Shown one piece after another: positions 17,867 through 25,817 of a DNA stretch of 46,130 nt. Location: NCBI GenBank assembly GCA_017474205.1, contig JAFVID010000008.1, positions 1 through 46,130 of the forward strand. The letters run 5' to 3'. The stretch is from Clostridia bacterium. GTDB lineage: Bacteria > Bacillota > Clostridia > Oscillospirales > Acutalibacteraceae. The notes under the pieces are model-generated. The model was not told the origin of the DNA, did not search any database, and saw only the letters and a list, made by a program, of their open reading frames with translations. The position numbers were made by a program, and so were the translations under genes. Within the stretch, counting starts at the first letter, position 1, and the number at the start of each line of letters is the position of its first letter.

Positions 17867-17893
17867 CCGACCTTCTATAAATTAAAAGGTCGG
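17867..17893 (-). other. Hairpin between tpiA and gpmI
   Basis: Eight-base arms CCGACCTT (17867-17874) and AAGGTCGG (17886-17893). No T-run follows on the minus strand, so it is not a standard terminator. It may protect an mRNA end or mark a processing site within the glycolytic transcript. Confidence 0.45.
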
Positions 17894-17914
17894 ATGCATT
17901 TGTTCATACTTATA

Positions 17915-18682
17915 TTATTTGCTTGCTGCGGATACGATTGCTGCAAAATCGGCTGCTTTAAGGGATGCACCACCGATAAGTCCACCGTCAACGTTGTATT
18001 TAGACAACAATTCATCGGCGTTTTTAGCGTTCATAGAACCCCCGTATTGGATGGTGATAGCATCGGCAGATGCTTTACCGAACATTGCCTCAACGGTTTC
18101 ACGAATAACTGCGCAAACCTCTTCTGCTTGATCTGATGTAGCGGTTTCACCTGTACCGATAGCCCAAACGGGTTCGTAAGCGATAATAACGTTTTTAAGT
18201 TTTTCGGCAGTCAAACCTTGAAGAGCAATTTTAACCTGCATTGCGCAAAGTTCAGCGGTAATGCCTTGTTTGCGTTGTTCAAGGTATTCACCAACACAAA
18301 GGATGCCAACAAGACCTGCATCGAGTGCTGCCTTAAGACGTTTGCCAACGGTAACGTCGGTATCACCAAAATAGGTACGACGTTCACTATGACCTACGAT
18401 AACGTATTCAACACCCATACTGCTGAGCATATCGGCAGAAATTTCGCCGGTGAAGGCACCGGATTTTTCAAAGTGGCAGTTTTGTGCACCGATTTTAATA
18501 TTGCTACCCTTAGCGGCATTCATAGCGGCATCAAGGTCAACAAAAGGAACACAAAGAACTACATCGCAATCAGCATCCTTTACTAAGGGAATCATTTCAC
18601 CGATAAGTGCAGATGCTTCCGCGGGGGTTTTATTCATTTTCCAGTTACCTGCAATAACTGCAGAACGTAATTTTTTATCCAT
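17915..18682 (-). CDS. tpiA: Triosephosphate isomerase
   Basis: A 255-residue TIM-barrel enzyme that interconverts dihydroxyacetone phosphate and glyceraldehyde 3-phosphate. Motifs in order: GNWKMNKT (substrate Lys), VIVGHSERRTYFGDTD (catalytic His), AYEPVWAIGTGETATSDQAEEV (catalytic Glu and the flexible loop), IQYGGSMNAKNADEL and the phosphate-binding DGGLIGGASL. Length is normal. GAGAAGG lies 9 bp before the ATG. It sits 21 bp after pgk in the glycolytic operon. Confidence 0.98.
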   Translation of the reverse strand: MDKKLRSAVIAGNWKMNKTPAEASALIGEMIPLVKDADCDVVLCVPFVDLDAAMNAAKGSNIKIGAQNCHFEKSGAFTGEISADMLSSMGVEYVIVGHSERRTYFGDTDVTVGKRLKAALDAGLVGILCVGEYLEQRKQGITAELCAMQVKIALQGLTAEKLKNVIIAYEPVWAIGTGETATSDQAEEVCAVIRETVEAMFGKASADAITIQYGGSMNAKNADELLSKYNVDGGLIGGASLKAADFAAIVSAASK

Positions 18683-18703
18683 TATTAAAACCTTCTCTGA
18701 TAA

Positions 18704-19897
18704 TTATTTGTCGTTAAGAACTGCAATACCGGGAAGTTCTTTACCTTCGAGGAATTCGAGGGATGCACCGCCACCGGTAGAAATGTGGGTCATCTTATCG
18801 GCAAATCCAAGCTTTTCAACTGCTGCTGCAGAGTCGCCACCGCCGATAATGGAAATTGCACCGGATTCTGCTACTGCTTTAGCAACTGCAACTGTACCGC
18901 CTTCGAAGTTTTTCCATTCGGAAACACCCATAGGTCCATTCCAAACAACGGTACCTGCATCTTTAATAGCGTTAGCAAAATATTCTTCGGTACGGGGACC
19001 AACGTCGAGACCCATATATCCATCAGGAATACCGTCTTCTACATTACAAACAATGGTATTGCAATCGGGATCGTATTTATCACCGCAACGGCTATCTAAA
19101 GGAAGAAGGAATTTAACGCCCTTTTCTTCTGCCTCTTTAACGAGGGATGCTGCAAGATCCATTTTATCTTTTTCGCAAAGGGAGGTACCAATGGGTTCGC
19201 CTGCTGCTGCTTTGAAGGTATAAGCCATTGCACCACCGATGATGAGGGTATCTACCTTTTCCATAAGGTTTTTAATAACACCGATTTTATCGGAAACCTT
19301 TGCACCACCGAGGATGGATACAAAGGGACGTTTGGGGTTAGAAAGAGCACCGCCCATAATAGCGATTTCTTTTTGAATGAGATAACCGCAAACTGCGGGG
19401 AGATAATCAGCAACACCTGCGGTGGAAGCGTGTGCGCGGTGAGCAGTACCAAAAGCATCGTTTACATAGATTTCTGCAAGGGATGCCATTTCTTTTGCAA
19501 ATGCAGCATCGTTCTTTTCTTCTTCTGCGTGGAAACGAACGTTTTCAATAAGCATTGCTTTGCCTTCTTCGAGTTCAGCAGCAAGTGCTTTTGCGCTTTC
19601 GCCTACAACGTCAGCGGCCAATTTAACTTCAAAACCGAGCATTTCGGAAAGACGAGCAGCAACGGGTGCCAAAGAATAGGTCATATTAAAGGTTCCCTTA
19701 GGTCTGCCGAGGTGGGAGCAAAGAATAACCTTTGCACCGTTATCGAGCAAATACTTAATGGTAGGAAGGGATTCACGAATTCTTTTGTCGTCGGTGATAA
19801 CACCGTCTTTGAGGGGTACGTTAAAGTCGCAACGAACTAAAACTCGACGGCCTTTAACCTCAATGTCTTCAATAGACTTTTTGTTGAGTGCGTTCAT
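18704..19897 (-). CDS. pgk: Phosphoglycerate kinase
   Basis: A 397-residue kinase that makes ATP from 1,3-bisphosphoglycerate. The N-terminal domain shows [26 protein letters not shown] and [14 protein letters not shown]; the nucleotide domain shows [33 protein letters not shown] and [15 protein letters not shown]. The start is ATG at 19897, with GGAGG 8 bp upstream; longer in-frame starts up to 19975 lack a ribosome site and add non-conserved residues. First gene of the pgk-tpiA-gpmI-M15 operon. The gap gene, often the leader of this cluster, is not in the window. Confidence 0.98.
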   Translation of the reverse strand: MNALNKKSIEDIEVKGRRVLVRCDFNVPLKDGVITDDKRIRESLPTIKYLLDNGAKVILCSHLGRPKGTFNMTYSLAPVAARLSEMLGFEVKLAADVVGESAKALAAELEEGKAMLIENVRFHAEEEKNDAAFAKEMASLAEIYVNDAFGTAHRAHASTAGVADYLPAVCGYLIQKEIAIMGGALSNPKRPFVSILGGAKVSDKIGVIKNLMEKVDTLIIGGAMAYTFKAAAGEPIGTSLCEKDKMDLAASLVKEAEEKGVKFLLPLDSRCGDKYDPDCNTIVCNVEDGIPDGYMGLDVGPRTEEYFANAIKDAGTVVWNGPMGVSEWKNFEGGTVAVAKAVAESGAISIIGGGDSAAAVEKLGFADKMTHISTGGGASLEFLEGKELPGIAVLNDK

Positions 19898-19983
19898 AAT
19901 TTTTACCTCCGAAAAATATAAATATTTAATATAAACTGAATTATTGTGCAGAGAAATAAATAAACTTCCACACATACGAATAT

Positions 19984-20012
19984 ATTGTATATCAAAACAA
20001 TTATTTTTTCAA
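19984..20012 (-). promoter_or_regulatory. Promoter of the pgk operon
   Basis: Minus strand TTGAAA (20007-20012), 17-bp spacer, TACAAT (19984-19989); one mismatch in each hexamer. The leader is about 80 nt. Confidence 0.65.
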
Positions 20013-20067
20013 GTAAAAAGTGAAAAAAATGGTGTTTTTTTTGAAATAATTTTCAAGGAGGAGAAAA

Positions 20068-20898
20068 ATGTTTTTTGTTACTGATTTTGAAGAACGACCT
20101 AAGTGTGTCTTTTCAAAAATAAAACTTAGGGTTAGAGGGGAAAATCCCACTATTGAATATCATAGCATTGAAGGTATAATTTTTGGTGTTATAAAGGGGA
20201 TTCCTAAAGGGAATCGACATTTCTTTCGTAAGGTTAAATCTATTGTTGGAAACGACATTTTGATATTTCAAAACGGGTTTGATATTTTCGAAAAAAACAA
20301 AAGGAATATATCTATTTACCACTCCCCCACATTTAAACTTCCAAGCACTACGGAATATTATCAACGGTTGCTCGTGAATTTTGCGATAGAAGTTTCTCAA
20401 ATTGCATCGAAAAACAGTCGAGTTAAGGTGCTTTTAATCGATATTGGCGGCAACTGTTCGGGGGTATGTATTGAATTTATGAAGGTAGCGCAAGAGGTTG
20501 TTGTTTTGACCAATAATTTTAATCGTTATGATGCCTGTATTCGGTATTCTAATCAAAGCTTTGGTGCCACACCGAAAATCGTTGGAATGAATGATAAAAT
20601 CAACGATATTTCCTTTATTATAGCACCTTACGGACTTTGTGGATACATACCGCAAAACACAAAAACGCCTATATTTTCACTTAAAAATCCCGATAACGGT
20701 TATGGTATTTTCGAGGATGGAATAGTGGTTGATAAAGAGGTGAAAAACGTCTGTCCAAGAGGAATATCACCGACAGTTTTTTCCTCACAATTTTTCTTGG
20801 AAAAAGGACACATCACCGATGATAAAGCTGTGTTTTTACGTAGCGGAAACAAGTGTTTTACTGTGGAAGAAATGATCAAAATTATTCAAAAAGACTAA
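20068..20898 (+). CDS. Hypothetical protein, possible Rossmann-like core
   Basis: A 276-residue protein I do not recognise. It has no signal peptide or membrane helix. The centre (about 118-150) reads as a beta-alpha-beta unit with a glycine turn, VKVLLIDIGGNCSGVCIEF, followed by QEVVVLTNN, which would fit a nucleotide-binding or Rossmann-like fold. A second strand-turn region is ISFIIAPYGLCGYIP. Six cysteines are scattered without a clear metal motif. AAGGAGGAG ends 6 bp before the ATG, so translation should be efficient. It stands alone on the plus strand between minus-strand operons, 170 bp from the pgk start, and ends at a shared bidirectional terminator. I could not identify a clean promoter. 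Function unknown. Confidence 0.75.
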   Translation: MFFVTDFEERPKCVFSKIKLRVRGENPTIEYHSIEGIIFGVIKGIPKGNRHFFRKVKSIVGNDILIFQNGFDIFEKNKRNISIYHSPTFKLPSTTEYYQRLLVNFAIEVSQIASKNSRVKVLLIDIGGNCSGVCIEFMKVAQEVVVLTNNFNRYDACIRYSNQSFGATPKIVGMNDKINDISFIIAPYGLCGYIPQNTKTPIFSLKNPDNGYGIFEDGIVVDKEVKNVCPRGISPTVFSSQFFLEKGHITDDKAVFLRSGNKCFTVEEMIKIIQKD

Positions 20899-20900
20899 TG

Positions 20901-20930
20901 AAAACACCTGTCAGATTTGACAGGTGTTTT
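20901..20930. terminator. Bidirectional terminator shared by convergent genes
   Basis: Perfect 13-base arms AAAACACCTGTCA (20901-20913) and TGACAGGTGTTTT (20918-20930) with a 4-base loop, so it carries T-runs on both strands. It serves the plus-strand gene ending at 20898. On the minus strand it overlaps the last codons and stop (20911-20913) of the kinase gene. Confidence 0.9.
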
Positions 20931-21435
20931 CTATATCAACAGCATATTTTTCTTCAATTAAAACAATGTTTTGATTATAAAGTTTAGCATTTGTTAGATA
21001 GTAATTATTATCTCGAATAACACTTTCTATTGTAATATCATCATACATTCTATTTTCGATTATGTTAGCAAACTTTTTTATATTCTCGAAGTTGTTTTTA
21101 ATATATTCCTCGGTCATTACAAGGCAATAATATTTTATGTTTTCAAGATATTCGGAAGTAAAATCCTTTTGCCAATCAAAAGGTATATAGCATCCTTCAA
21201 CAATAAGATTTTGGTTGTTTTCAATGGCGGTTTTTATCATTTCGCAAACGATTGGCCATAGATATTCGGTTAAATCTTTATCATCGCTAAGCGGGGTAAG
21301 GTCAGTGTTACCGCTACGTATAAGCCCCATTTTGAGATGGTCGATTGAGAGGTATGGAAATTTGTATTTTTCAAGCATTCTTTGGGCGAAGTTGGTCTTC
21401 CCCACGTGAGATGCACCTGTGATTATGATAATCAT
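20911..21435 (-). CDS. Small P-loop kinase-like ATPase
   Basis: A 174-residue cytoplasmic protein with a Walker A motif GASHVGKT (residues 7-14) at the very N-terminus, then PYLSIDHLKMGLIRSG and NLIVEGCYIPFDW, a pattern of small AAA-type nucleoside or sugar kinases related to adenylate kinase and 2-phosphoglycerate kinase. The substrate is not evident. ATG at 21435 has AAGGGGGG 6 bp upstream. The C-terminal residues ENTCQI and the stop are encoded by the arm of the terminator shared with the convergent gene. It lies downstream of the tRNA-Leu terminator; its own promoter is unclear, so read-through from the tRNA promoter is possible. Confidence 0.75.
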   Translation of the reverse strand: MIIIITGASHVGKTNFAQRMLEKYKFPYLSIDHLKMGLIRSGNTDLTPLSDDKDLTEYLWPIVCEMIKTAIENNQNLIVEGCYIPFDWQKDFTSEYLENIKYYCLVMTEEYIKNNFENIKKFANIIENRMYDDITIESVIRDNNYYLTNAKLYNQNIVLIEEKYAVDIENTCQI

Positions 21436-21472
21436 TATAACCCCCCTTAACTCTTTCTATAATGTTAAAAGT

Positions 21473-21506
21473 AAAAATCCCATTCACATTTGTAAACGGG
21501 ATTTTT
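21473..21506 (-). terminator. Terminator after tRNA-Leu
   Basis: Nine-base arms AAAAATCCC (21473-21481) and GGGATTTTT (21498-21506) with a 16-base loop; on the minus strand the stem ends in a run of five T. It begins directly at the tRNA 3' end. Confidence 0.7.
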
Positions 21507-21592
21507 GGTGCCGGGAGCGGGGGTCGAACCCGCACGGTATCGCTACCACTGGATTTTGAGTCCAGCACGTCTGCCAATTCCATCATCCCGGC
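21506..21592 (-). tRNA. tRNA-Leu(CAA)
   Basis: An 87-nt class II tRNA. Acceptor arms GCCGGGA and TCCCGGC pair perfectly, followed by A73 and an encoded CCA. The anticodon stem CTGGA/TCCAG closes loop CTCAAAA, giving anticodon CAA (reads UUG). A long variable arm (GGTAGCGATACC) and a TTCGA T-loop fit leucine tRNA. A near-perfect promoter lies 25 bp upstream and a terminator immediately downstream, so it is a single-gene unit. Confidence 0.97.
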
Positions 21593-21616
21593 AAATATTC
21601 TTTTTGCAACTTCGTT

Positions 21617-21645
21617 ATTATACTACATTACTTTTTATATTGCAA
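21617..21645 (-). promoter_or_regulatory. Promoter of tRNA-Leu
   Basis: Minus strand TTGCAA (21640-21645), 17-bp spacer, TATAAT (21617-21622), about 25 bp from the mature tRNA 5' end. Confidence 0.75.
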
Positions 21646-21683
21646 GAACTTTTTTCGTATTTTTTAAGAATATTTTTATATAT

Positions 21684-21717
21684 AAAAAAACAGCCCGAGA
21701 TTTCGGGCTGTTTTTTT
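21684..21717 (-). terminator. Terminator of the ylxM-ffh-rpsP-khpA operon
   Basis: Fifteen-base perfect arms AAAAAAACAGCCCGA and TCGGGCTGTTTTTTT with a 4-base loop, and T-runs on both sides. It lies 11 bp after the khpA stop codon. It could also stop plus-strand transcripts. Confidence 0.88.
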
Positions 21718-21728
21718 CAGCGTGTTTA

Positions 21729-21962
21729 TTAGTCGATTTCTACTGCGACTTTTTGGTCAACGCGGCTGGCGGCTGCACGCATAACGGTACGGATAGCTTT
21801 AGCAATTCTGCCTTGTTTACCAATTACTCTACCCATATCGCCTTCGGCAACGTGAAGATGATAAGTAACAACGCCCTCTTCGTCGGCTTCGTCAACAGTA
21901 ACGGTGACTTGGTCGGGGAATTCTACCAATCCTTGTGCGACGGAAATAAGAAGTTCTTGCAT
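21729..21962 (-). CDS. khpA: KH-domain RNA-binding protein KhpA
   Basis: A 77-residue single KH-domain protein (formerly YlqC). The RNA-gripping GxxG loop is GRVIGKQGRIAKAIRTV at about residues 47-63. KhpA pairs with KhpB/EloR in Gram-positives and affects cell elongation and RNA stability. It follows rpsP by 89 bp, the conserved Bacillota arrangement, with an 11-bp hairpin in the gap. GGAGG lies 6 bp before the ATG. Confidence 0.93.
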   Translation of the reverse strand: MQELLISVAQGLVEFPDQVTVTVDEADEEGVVTYHLHVAEGDMGRVIGKQGRIAKAIRTVMRAAASRVDQKVAVEID

Positions 21963-22004
21963 TAGAGCACCTCCTTTTATGTTTTTTTACTTTCTCCTTC
22001 TTCA

Positions 22005-22036
22005 CTCGGATGATAATATATTTACTATCATCCGAG
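22005..22036 (-). other. Hairpin between rpsP and khpA
   Basis: Perfect 11-base arms CTCGGATGATA (22005-22015) and TATCATCCGAG (22026-22036) with a 10-base loop. No T-run follows immediately on the minus strand, so complete termination is unlikely. It may lower khpA expression relative to rpsP or stabilise the rpsP mRNA end. Confidence 0.6.
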
Positions 22037-22051
22037 CATTCAGAGGTTTAA

Positions 22052-22294
22052 TTAAAGGATACCGTTTTTCTTAAGTAAACCTTTTACGGTGTCGGTAGGT
22101 TGAGCACCGTTCGCAATCCATGCTTTTGCCTTATCAGCATCGATTTTGATAGTGGGTTCCTCGGTGAGGGGATTGTAGTAACCGATTTCCTCAATGAAAC
22201 GACCGTCTCTGGGATATCTTGAATCTGCGACTACAATGCGGTAGAAAGGAGCTTTTTTAGCGCCCATTCTGCGAAGTCTCATCTTAACTGCCAT
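22052..22294 (-). CDS. rpsP: 30S ribosomal protein S16
   Basis: An 80-residue S16, a small-subunit assembly protein bound to the 5' domain of 16S rRNA. The family opening [20 protein letters not shown] is intact, followed by [22 protein letters not shown] and the C-terminal [17 protein letters not shown] at 22294 is chosen because GGAGG lies 8 bp upstream; an in-frame ATG 6 bp earlier would have only 2 bp of spacing. It lies between ffh and khpA, and its leader contains a nested two-stem structure. Confidence 0.97.
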   Translation of the reverse strand: MAVKMRLRRMGAKKAPFYRIVVADSRYPRDGRFIEEIGYYNPLTEEPTIKIDADKAKAWIANGAQPTDTVKGLLKKNGIL

Positions 22295-22348
22295 TTTCAT
22301 TACCTCCAAACTTAATATATTTTTCAAACAATGATAATTACAACTCAA

Positions 22349-22402
22349 TCAAATTCGAACACATCCGGAGTGATGTGTAATATTCTTTATATTCGAATTT
22401 GA
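22349..22402 (-). promoter_or_regulatory. Nested stem-loop in the ffh-rpsP intergenic leader
   Basis: Outer perfect arms TCAAATTCGAA (22349-22359) and TTCGAATTTGA (22392-22402) enclose an inner hairpin with arms ACACATC and GATGTGT (22359-22378). It starts 32 bp after the ffh stop and ends 55 bp before the rpsP ATG. No T-run follows. It could be an S16 or other leader element, or an RNA processing site; I do not recognise it as a named riboswitch. Confidence 0.5.
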
Positions 22403-22433
22403 CCGACCTGAAACTATCATTTGTATGCATAAT

Positions 22434-23795
22434 TTACAGACCGAATCCGGGTGGGAGTTGCATTCCGCCCATTCCGCCGAATCCTTTACGGAACTTTCCG
22501 CCTTTACCTTTTTTGCCAAACTGCTTGAACATTTGCTTCATTTGTTCATACTGTTTGAGCAGTCGGTTTACATCCTCTACTTTATTACCGCTACCTGCGG
22601 CAATACGTCTTTTGCGAGAGGGACTGATAATGGATGGCTTTTCTCTTTCGGCGGGTGTCATTGACAATATAATTGCCTCGACACGCAACATTTGTCGGTC
22701 ATCTATATCAACATCCCGAAGTTGTTTTTCCATTCCGGGAAGCATTGATAACATTTTTTTCATTGAGCCCATATTTTTAATTTGACCAAATTGCTCAAGA
22801 AGGTCATTCATATCAAACTTATTTTCTTGAAGGCGTTTTAAGGTTTCTTCTGCCTTCTTTTCGTCAAGTTTTGCCTCAGCTTGTTCGATAAGGGAAAGGA
22901 TATCTCCCATTCCTAAAATACGGGATGCCATTCTATCGGGGTGGAAAACCTCTAAATCTTCTATTTTTTCGCCCACACCCGCAAACTTAATGGGGCAACC
23001 TGTAACGGCCTTAACCGACAATGCGGCACCGCCACGGGTATCACCGTCAAGTTTTGTGATGATAACACCGTCAATACCTAAGGTTTCGTTAAAACTTTTT
23101 GCAACGTTAACGGCATCTTGACCGGTCATAGAGTCAACCACAAGAAGAATTTCGTTGGGTTCGGTTTTTTCTTTCATACGAGTCAATTCACCCATAAGTT
23201 CTTCATCAATATGAAGACGACCTGCGGTATCTAAAATAACATAATCGTGACCGTAATCTTTTGCATATGCCAAGGCCTCAACAGCGGTTTTAACAGGGTC
23301 TTGTGTACCCTTTTCAAATACCTGAACCCCTGCTTTTTCACCAACAATTTTAAGTTGGTCAATAGCGGCAGGACGATATATATCACAAGCAACCAACAAA
23401 GGTCTGTGACCTTTACTGCGAAGCATCTTACCAAGTTTTGCACTGTGGGTAGTTTTACCGGAACCTTGAAGACCGCACATCATAATAATTGTGGGGCCTT
23501 TGGATGCGGTATTTATTTTAACCTCTTCCCCACCCATAAGGGAAACAAGTTCTTCGTTAACTATTTTAATAACCATTTGTGCAGGGGTTAAGCTTTCGGT
23601 TACCTTTTCACCGATTGCCTTTTCTGCAACTCTATTGGTAAAATCTTTGGCGACCTTAAAGTTTACGTCGGCGTCGAGAAGTGCAAGTCGCACCTCACGC
23701 ATTGCCTCTTTAACGTCGGCCTCGCTTAATTTGCCTCTTGATTTCATTTTTTTGAAGGCAGCAGCCAGTTTATCAGTAAGCCCTTCAAATGCCAT
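22434..23795 (-). CDS. ffh: Signal recognition particle protein Ffh (SRP54)
   Basis: A 453-residue GTPase that recognises signal sequences on ribosomes and delivers them to FtsY. N domain from MAFEGLTDKLAAAF; G domain with GLQGSGKTTHSAKLG, the DTAGRLHIDEELM motif and TKLDGDTRGGAALS; M domain from about residue 300 with RMASRILGMGDILSLIEQA and a Met/Gly-rich C-terminus. ATG at 23795 matches the conserved family start; GTG at 23804, 4-5 bp after AAAGGA, is a reasonable alternative that would add three residues. The upstream gene ylxM is the usual partner. Confidence 0.97.
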   Translation of the reverse strand: MAFEGLTDKLAAAFKKMKSRGKLSEADVKEAMREVRLALLDADVNFKVAKDFTNRVAEKAIGEKVTESLTPAQMVIKIVNEELVSLMGGEEVKINTASKGPTIIMMCGLQGSGKTTHSAKLGKMLRSKGHRPLLVACDIYRPAAIDQLKIVGEKAGVQVFEKGTQDPVKTAVEALAYAKDYGHDYVILDTAGRLHIDEELMGELTRMKEKTEPNEILLVVDSMTGQDAVNVAKSFNETLGIDGVIITKLDGDTRGGAALSVKAVTGCPIKFAGVGEKIEDLEVFHPDRMASRILGMGDILSLIEQAEAKLDEKKAEETLKRLQENKFDMNDLLEQFGQIKNMGSMKKMLSMLPGMEKQLRDVDIDDRQMLRVEAIILSMTPAEREKPSIISPSRKRRIAAGSGNKVEDVNRLLKQYEQMKQMFKQFGKKGKGGKFRKGFGGMGGMQLPPGFGL

Positions 23796-23820
23796 GAAAA
23801 TCACCGTTTCCTTTCAAAAG

Positions 23821-24150
23821 TTAATCAAACGAAATAAGTGCCTCGCGTATTTTAGAAACAACCTCTTTTGACGGTGGGTTATTATCTATAGTTTCGAGAA
23901 TTTCAGCAATAATTAAACTGTATTTGTTTTGCTTTTTTGCAAAGCCCAATTTTTCTTCGTAATCAAGAAGTTTTTTCTCGGCAGTACGGATATTATCAAG
24001 CACACCCTGACGGGTAACACCTAAAATTTCAGCAAGTTCGCCTAAACTTAAATCTTCATTATAATAAAGGTCGAACGCTTCGTACTGACGGGGGCTTAAC
24101 AGTTTGCCGTAAAGGTCAAAAAGTAGTACAAAAGACATATTTTTTGCCAT
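23821..24150 (-). CDS. ylxM: UPF0122 (YlxM/p13) sigma-like DNA-binding protein
   Basis: A 109-residue protein with the family pattern LFDLYGKLLSPRQYEAFDLYYNEDLSLGELAEILGVTRQGV, where the second half is a sigma-70 region-4-like helix-turn-helix. The family sits next to ffh in Bacillota and is linked to SRP function or expression, though its exact role is unsettled. GGAGGG lies 6 bp before the ATG at 24150. It is the first gene of the ylxM-ffh-rpsP-khpA operon, driven by a consensus promoter. Confidence 0.93.
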   Translation of the reverse strand: MAKNMSFVLLFDLYGKLLSPRQYEAFDLYYNEDLSLGELAEILGVTRQGVLDNIRTAEKKLLDYEEKLGFAKKQNKYSLIIAEILETIDNNPPSKEVVSKIREALISFD

Positions 24151-24194
24151 CTATAACCCTCCAGGATACTGTAAAGGTAAAACACTTTACACGT

Positions 24195-24223
24195 ATTATA
24201 TATTATACATATTGATTTGTCAA
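24195..24223 (-). promoter_or_regulatory. Consensus promoter of the ylxM-ffh operon
   Basis: Minus strand TTGACA (24218-24223), 17-bp spacer, TATAAT (24195-24200): no mismatch in either hexamer. Its -35 lies inside the spacer of the divergent promoter at 24212-24240. Confidence 0.85.
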
Positions 24224-24240
24224 TAGTTTTGTGATAAAAT
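24212..24240 (+). promoter_or_regulatory. Promoter of the YgjP-EamA operon, interleaved with the ylxM promoter
   Basis: TTGATT (24212-24217), 17-bp spacer, TAAAAT (24235-24240), with TG at 24232-24233 giving an extended -10. Its -35 directly abuts the -35 of the divergent ylxM promoter, so both cannot be occupied at once. Confidence 0.7.
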
Positions 24241-24265
24241 ATTTCCGCATTTTATAGAAAGAATT

Positions 24266-24826
24266 ATGGATATGGAATACACTATTATTCGCAGCAAACG
24301 AAGAACCGTCTCGGTTGAAATCACGAGGAAAGCTGAAGTTATTGTTAGGGCACCCTTAAAGATGTCTAATCGTGATATCGAAAAGTTTATAACCGATAAA
24401 TCTTCTTGGATTGAAAAGACACTTGAAAAGGTAAATTTAAGAAATGAAACCAACTCTCTTCCACCGTTTACCGAAGAGGAAATTTCACTTCTTACCAAAA
24501 GGGCAAAGGAATATATATCGAATAGGGTTTCATTCTTCGCGGATGAGATGCAACTCGCCTATGGTAGAGTGTGCATAAAGCATCAAAAGACAAGATGGGG
24601 CAGTTGTTCGGGCAAGGGGAATCTCAACTTTAACTGTTTACTTATGCTTTGTCCCCTTGAGGTTATTGATTACGTTATTATTCACGAGCTTTGCCATATT
24701 AAACACCACAATCATTCAAAGGATTTTTGGAATGAAGTTGAAAAATATATGCCTGAATACAAAACTCATAGAAAATGGCTTAAGGATAATGGCAGTTCAC
24801 TTATTAACAGATTAGAGGAATTATAA
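24266..24826 (+). CDS. YgjP-type zinc metallopeptidase (SprT-like fold)
   Basis: A 186-residue protein of the YgjP/DUF45 family. The zinc motif is IIHELCHIKHHNHSKDFWNE, with HExxH at 140-144 and a downstream His150; TRWGSCSGKGNLNFNCLLMLCP just before it is diagnostic of the family. The physiological substrate is unknown. ATG at 24266 has only a weak GAAAGA site; ATG at 24272 is also possible. The stop TAA is immediately followed by the ATG of the EamA gene, so the two are coupled. Confidence 0.9.
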   Translation: MDMEYTIIRSKRRTVSVEITRKAEVIVRAPLKMSNRDIEKFITDKSSWIEKTLEKVNLRNETNSLPPFTEEEISLLTKRAKEYISNRVSFFADEMQLAYGRVCIKHQKTRWGSCSGKGNLNFNCLLMLCPLEVIDYVIIHELCHIKHHNHSKDFWNEVEKYMPEYKTHRKWLKDNGSSLINRLEEL

Positions 24827-25750
24827 ATGTTATCAAAAAACAAAAAAGCATCACAAAATTTCGGGACAATAAGTGTTTTAATTGCGGCAACATTATGGGG
24901 TTGCATTGGTCTTTTTACCCGCACAATGTTTTCGGAAAATGTTGGGTTTAGTCCCGTTCAATCGGTGGCTGTAAGGGCATTTTTCACAATGTTTATTATG
25001 CTTATTGTCATACTTATTAAAGACCCCAAACTACTTAAAATCTCCCTAAAAGATATATGGATTTTTCTTGGCACAGGTCTTTTTAGTTTTATGTTTTTTA
25101 ACATTTGTTATATGACATCCATTGATGAAAACTCTCTTTCGGTGGCTTGTATTTTGATGTATACCTCCCCCATTTGGGTTACGGTTATCTCTATTCCACT
25201 ATTCAAGGAAAAACTCAACACCCACAAGGTTATATCCCTTATTTTGTGCTTTGGCGGTGCGGTTATGACCTGTCTTTCATCATCCCTTGTGTTAACCAAA
25301 AAGGGTCTTATATTTGGCCTTCTTTCGGGGGTTGGATACGCTCTTTACAGCATATTTGGGAAATTTGCCACAGGCAAATATCATACCCTAACCATTATTT
25401 TTTACACCTTCCTTTTTGCAACCATTGGCGTATTACCTTTTAGCAACGCAAAGGGCATTATAATACTTTTTGAAAAACCTGTTAACATTCTTTTATCTGT
25501 CGGTGTATCGGTATTTTGCACCATTCTACCTTATCTTTTTTACACCTACGGGCTTTCTAAAATTTCCGCTCCAAAGGCGGCGGTGATATCTATTTTAGAA
25601 CCAATTGTCGCCACTTTAGTTGGACTTTTCTTTTACAGTGAAATCCCGAGTTTAATTGGATACTTGGGCATTGTTACGGTTGTTTTTGGTCTGATTTATC
25701 TTGAAAAAGGTGCGGATTTATTCAGGGTAAATAAGAACCTTTCAAAATAA
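24827..25750 (+). CDS. EamA/DMT family transporter
   Basis: A 307-residue membrane protein with about ten hydrophobic helices in two repeats, the drug/metabolite transporter fold. Repeat signatures include LIAATLWGCIGLFTRTMF near the N-terminus and YTYGLSKISAPKAAVISILEPIVATLVG in the second half. Members export amino acids or metabolites; the substrate here is not predictable. AGAGGAA in the end of the upstream gene serves as ribosome site. No terminator was seen before the degV promoter, which starts 8 bp after the stop. Confidence 0.93.
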   Translation: MLSKNKKASQNFGTISVLIAATLWGCIGLFTRTMFSENVGFSPVQSVAVRAFFTMFIMLIVILIKDPKLLKISLKDIWIFLGTGLFSFMFFNICYMTSIDENSLSVACILMYTSPIWVTVISIPLFKEKLNTHKVISLILCFGGAVMTCLSSSLVLTKKGLIFGLLSGVGYALYSIFGKFATGKYHTLTIIFYTFLFATIGVLPFSNAKGIIILFEKPVNILLSVGVSVFCTILPYLFYTYGLSKISAPKAAVISILEPIVATLVGLFFYSEIPSLIGYLGIVTVVFGLIYLEKGADLFRVNKNLSK

Positions 25751-25758
25751 TCATTGCC

Positions 25759-25787
25759 TTGACAAAAACTTTCAAATATGATAATAT
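25759..25787 (+). promoter_or_regulatory. Promoter of the degV-ACT-UPF0210 operon
   Basis: TTGACA (25759-25764), 17-bp spacer, TAATAT (25782-25787), with TG at 25779-25780 as an extended -10. The leader is about 25 nt. Confidence 0.75.
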
Positions 25788-25817
25788 TATCTAAATATTC
25801 TGGAGGTGTTCCCCATT

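Noticed and set aside
18450..19223. 257-codon plus-strand frame
   Set aside because: It is antisense to tpiA and pgk, has no ribosome site, and crosses two well-conserved genes.
21371..21586. 71-codon minus-strand frame across the tRNA
   Set aside because: It is the translated shadow of tRNA-Leu and its terminator (MMELADVLDSKSSGSDTVRV is a typical tRNA-derived string).
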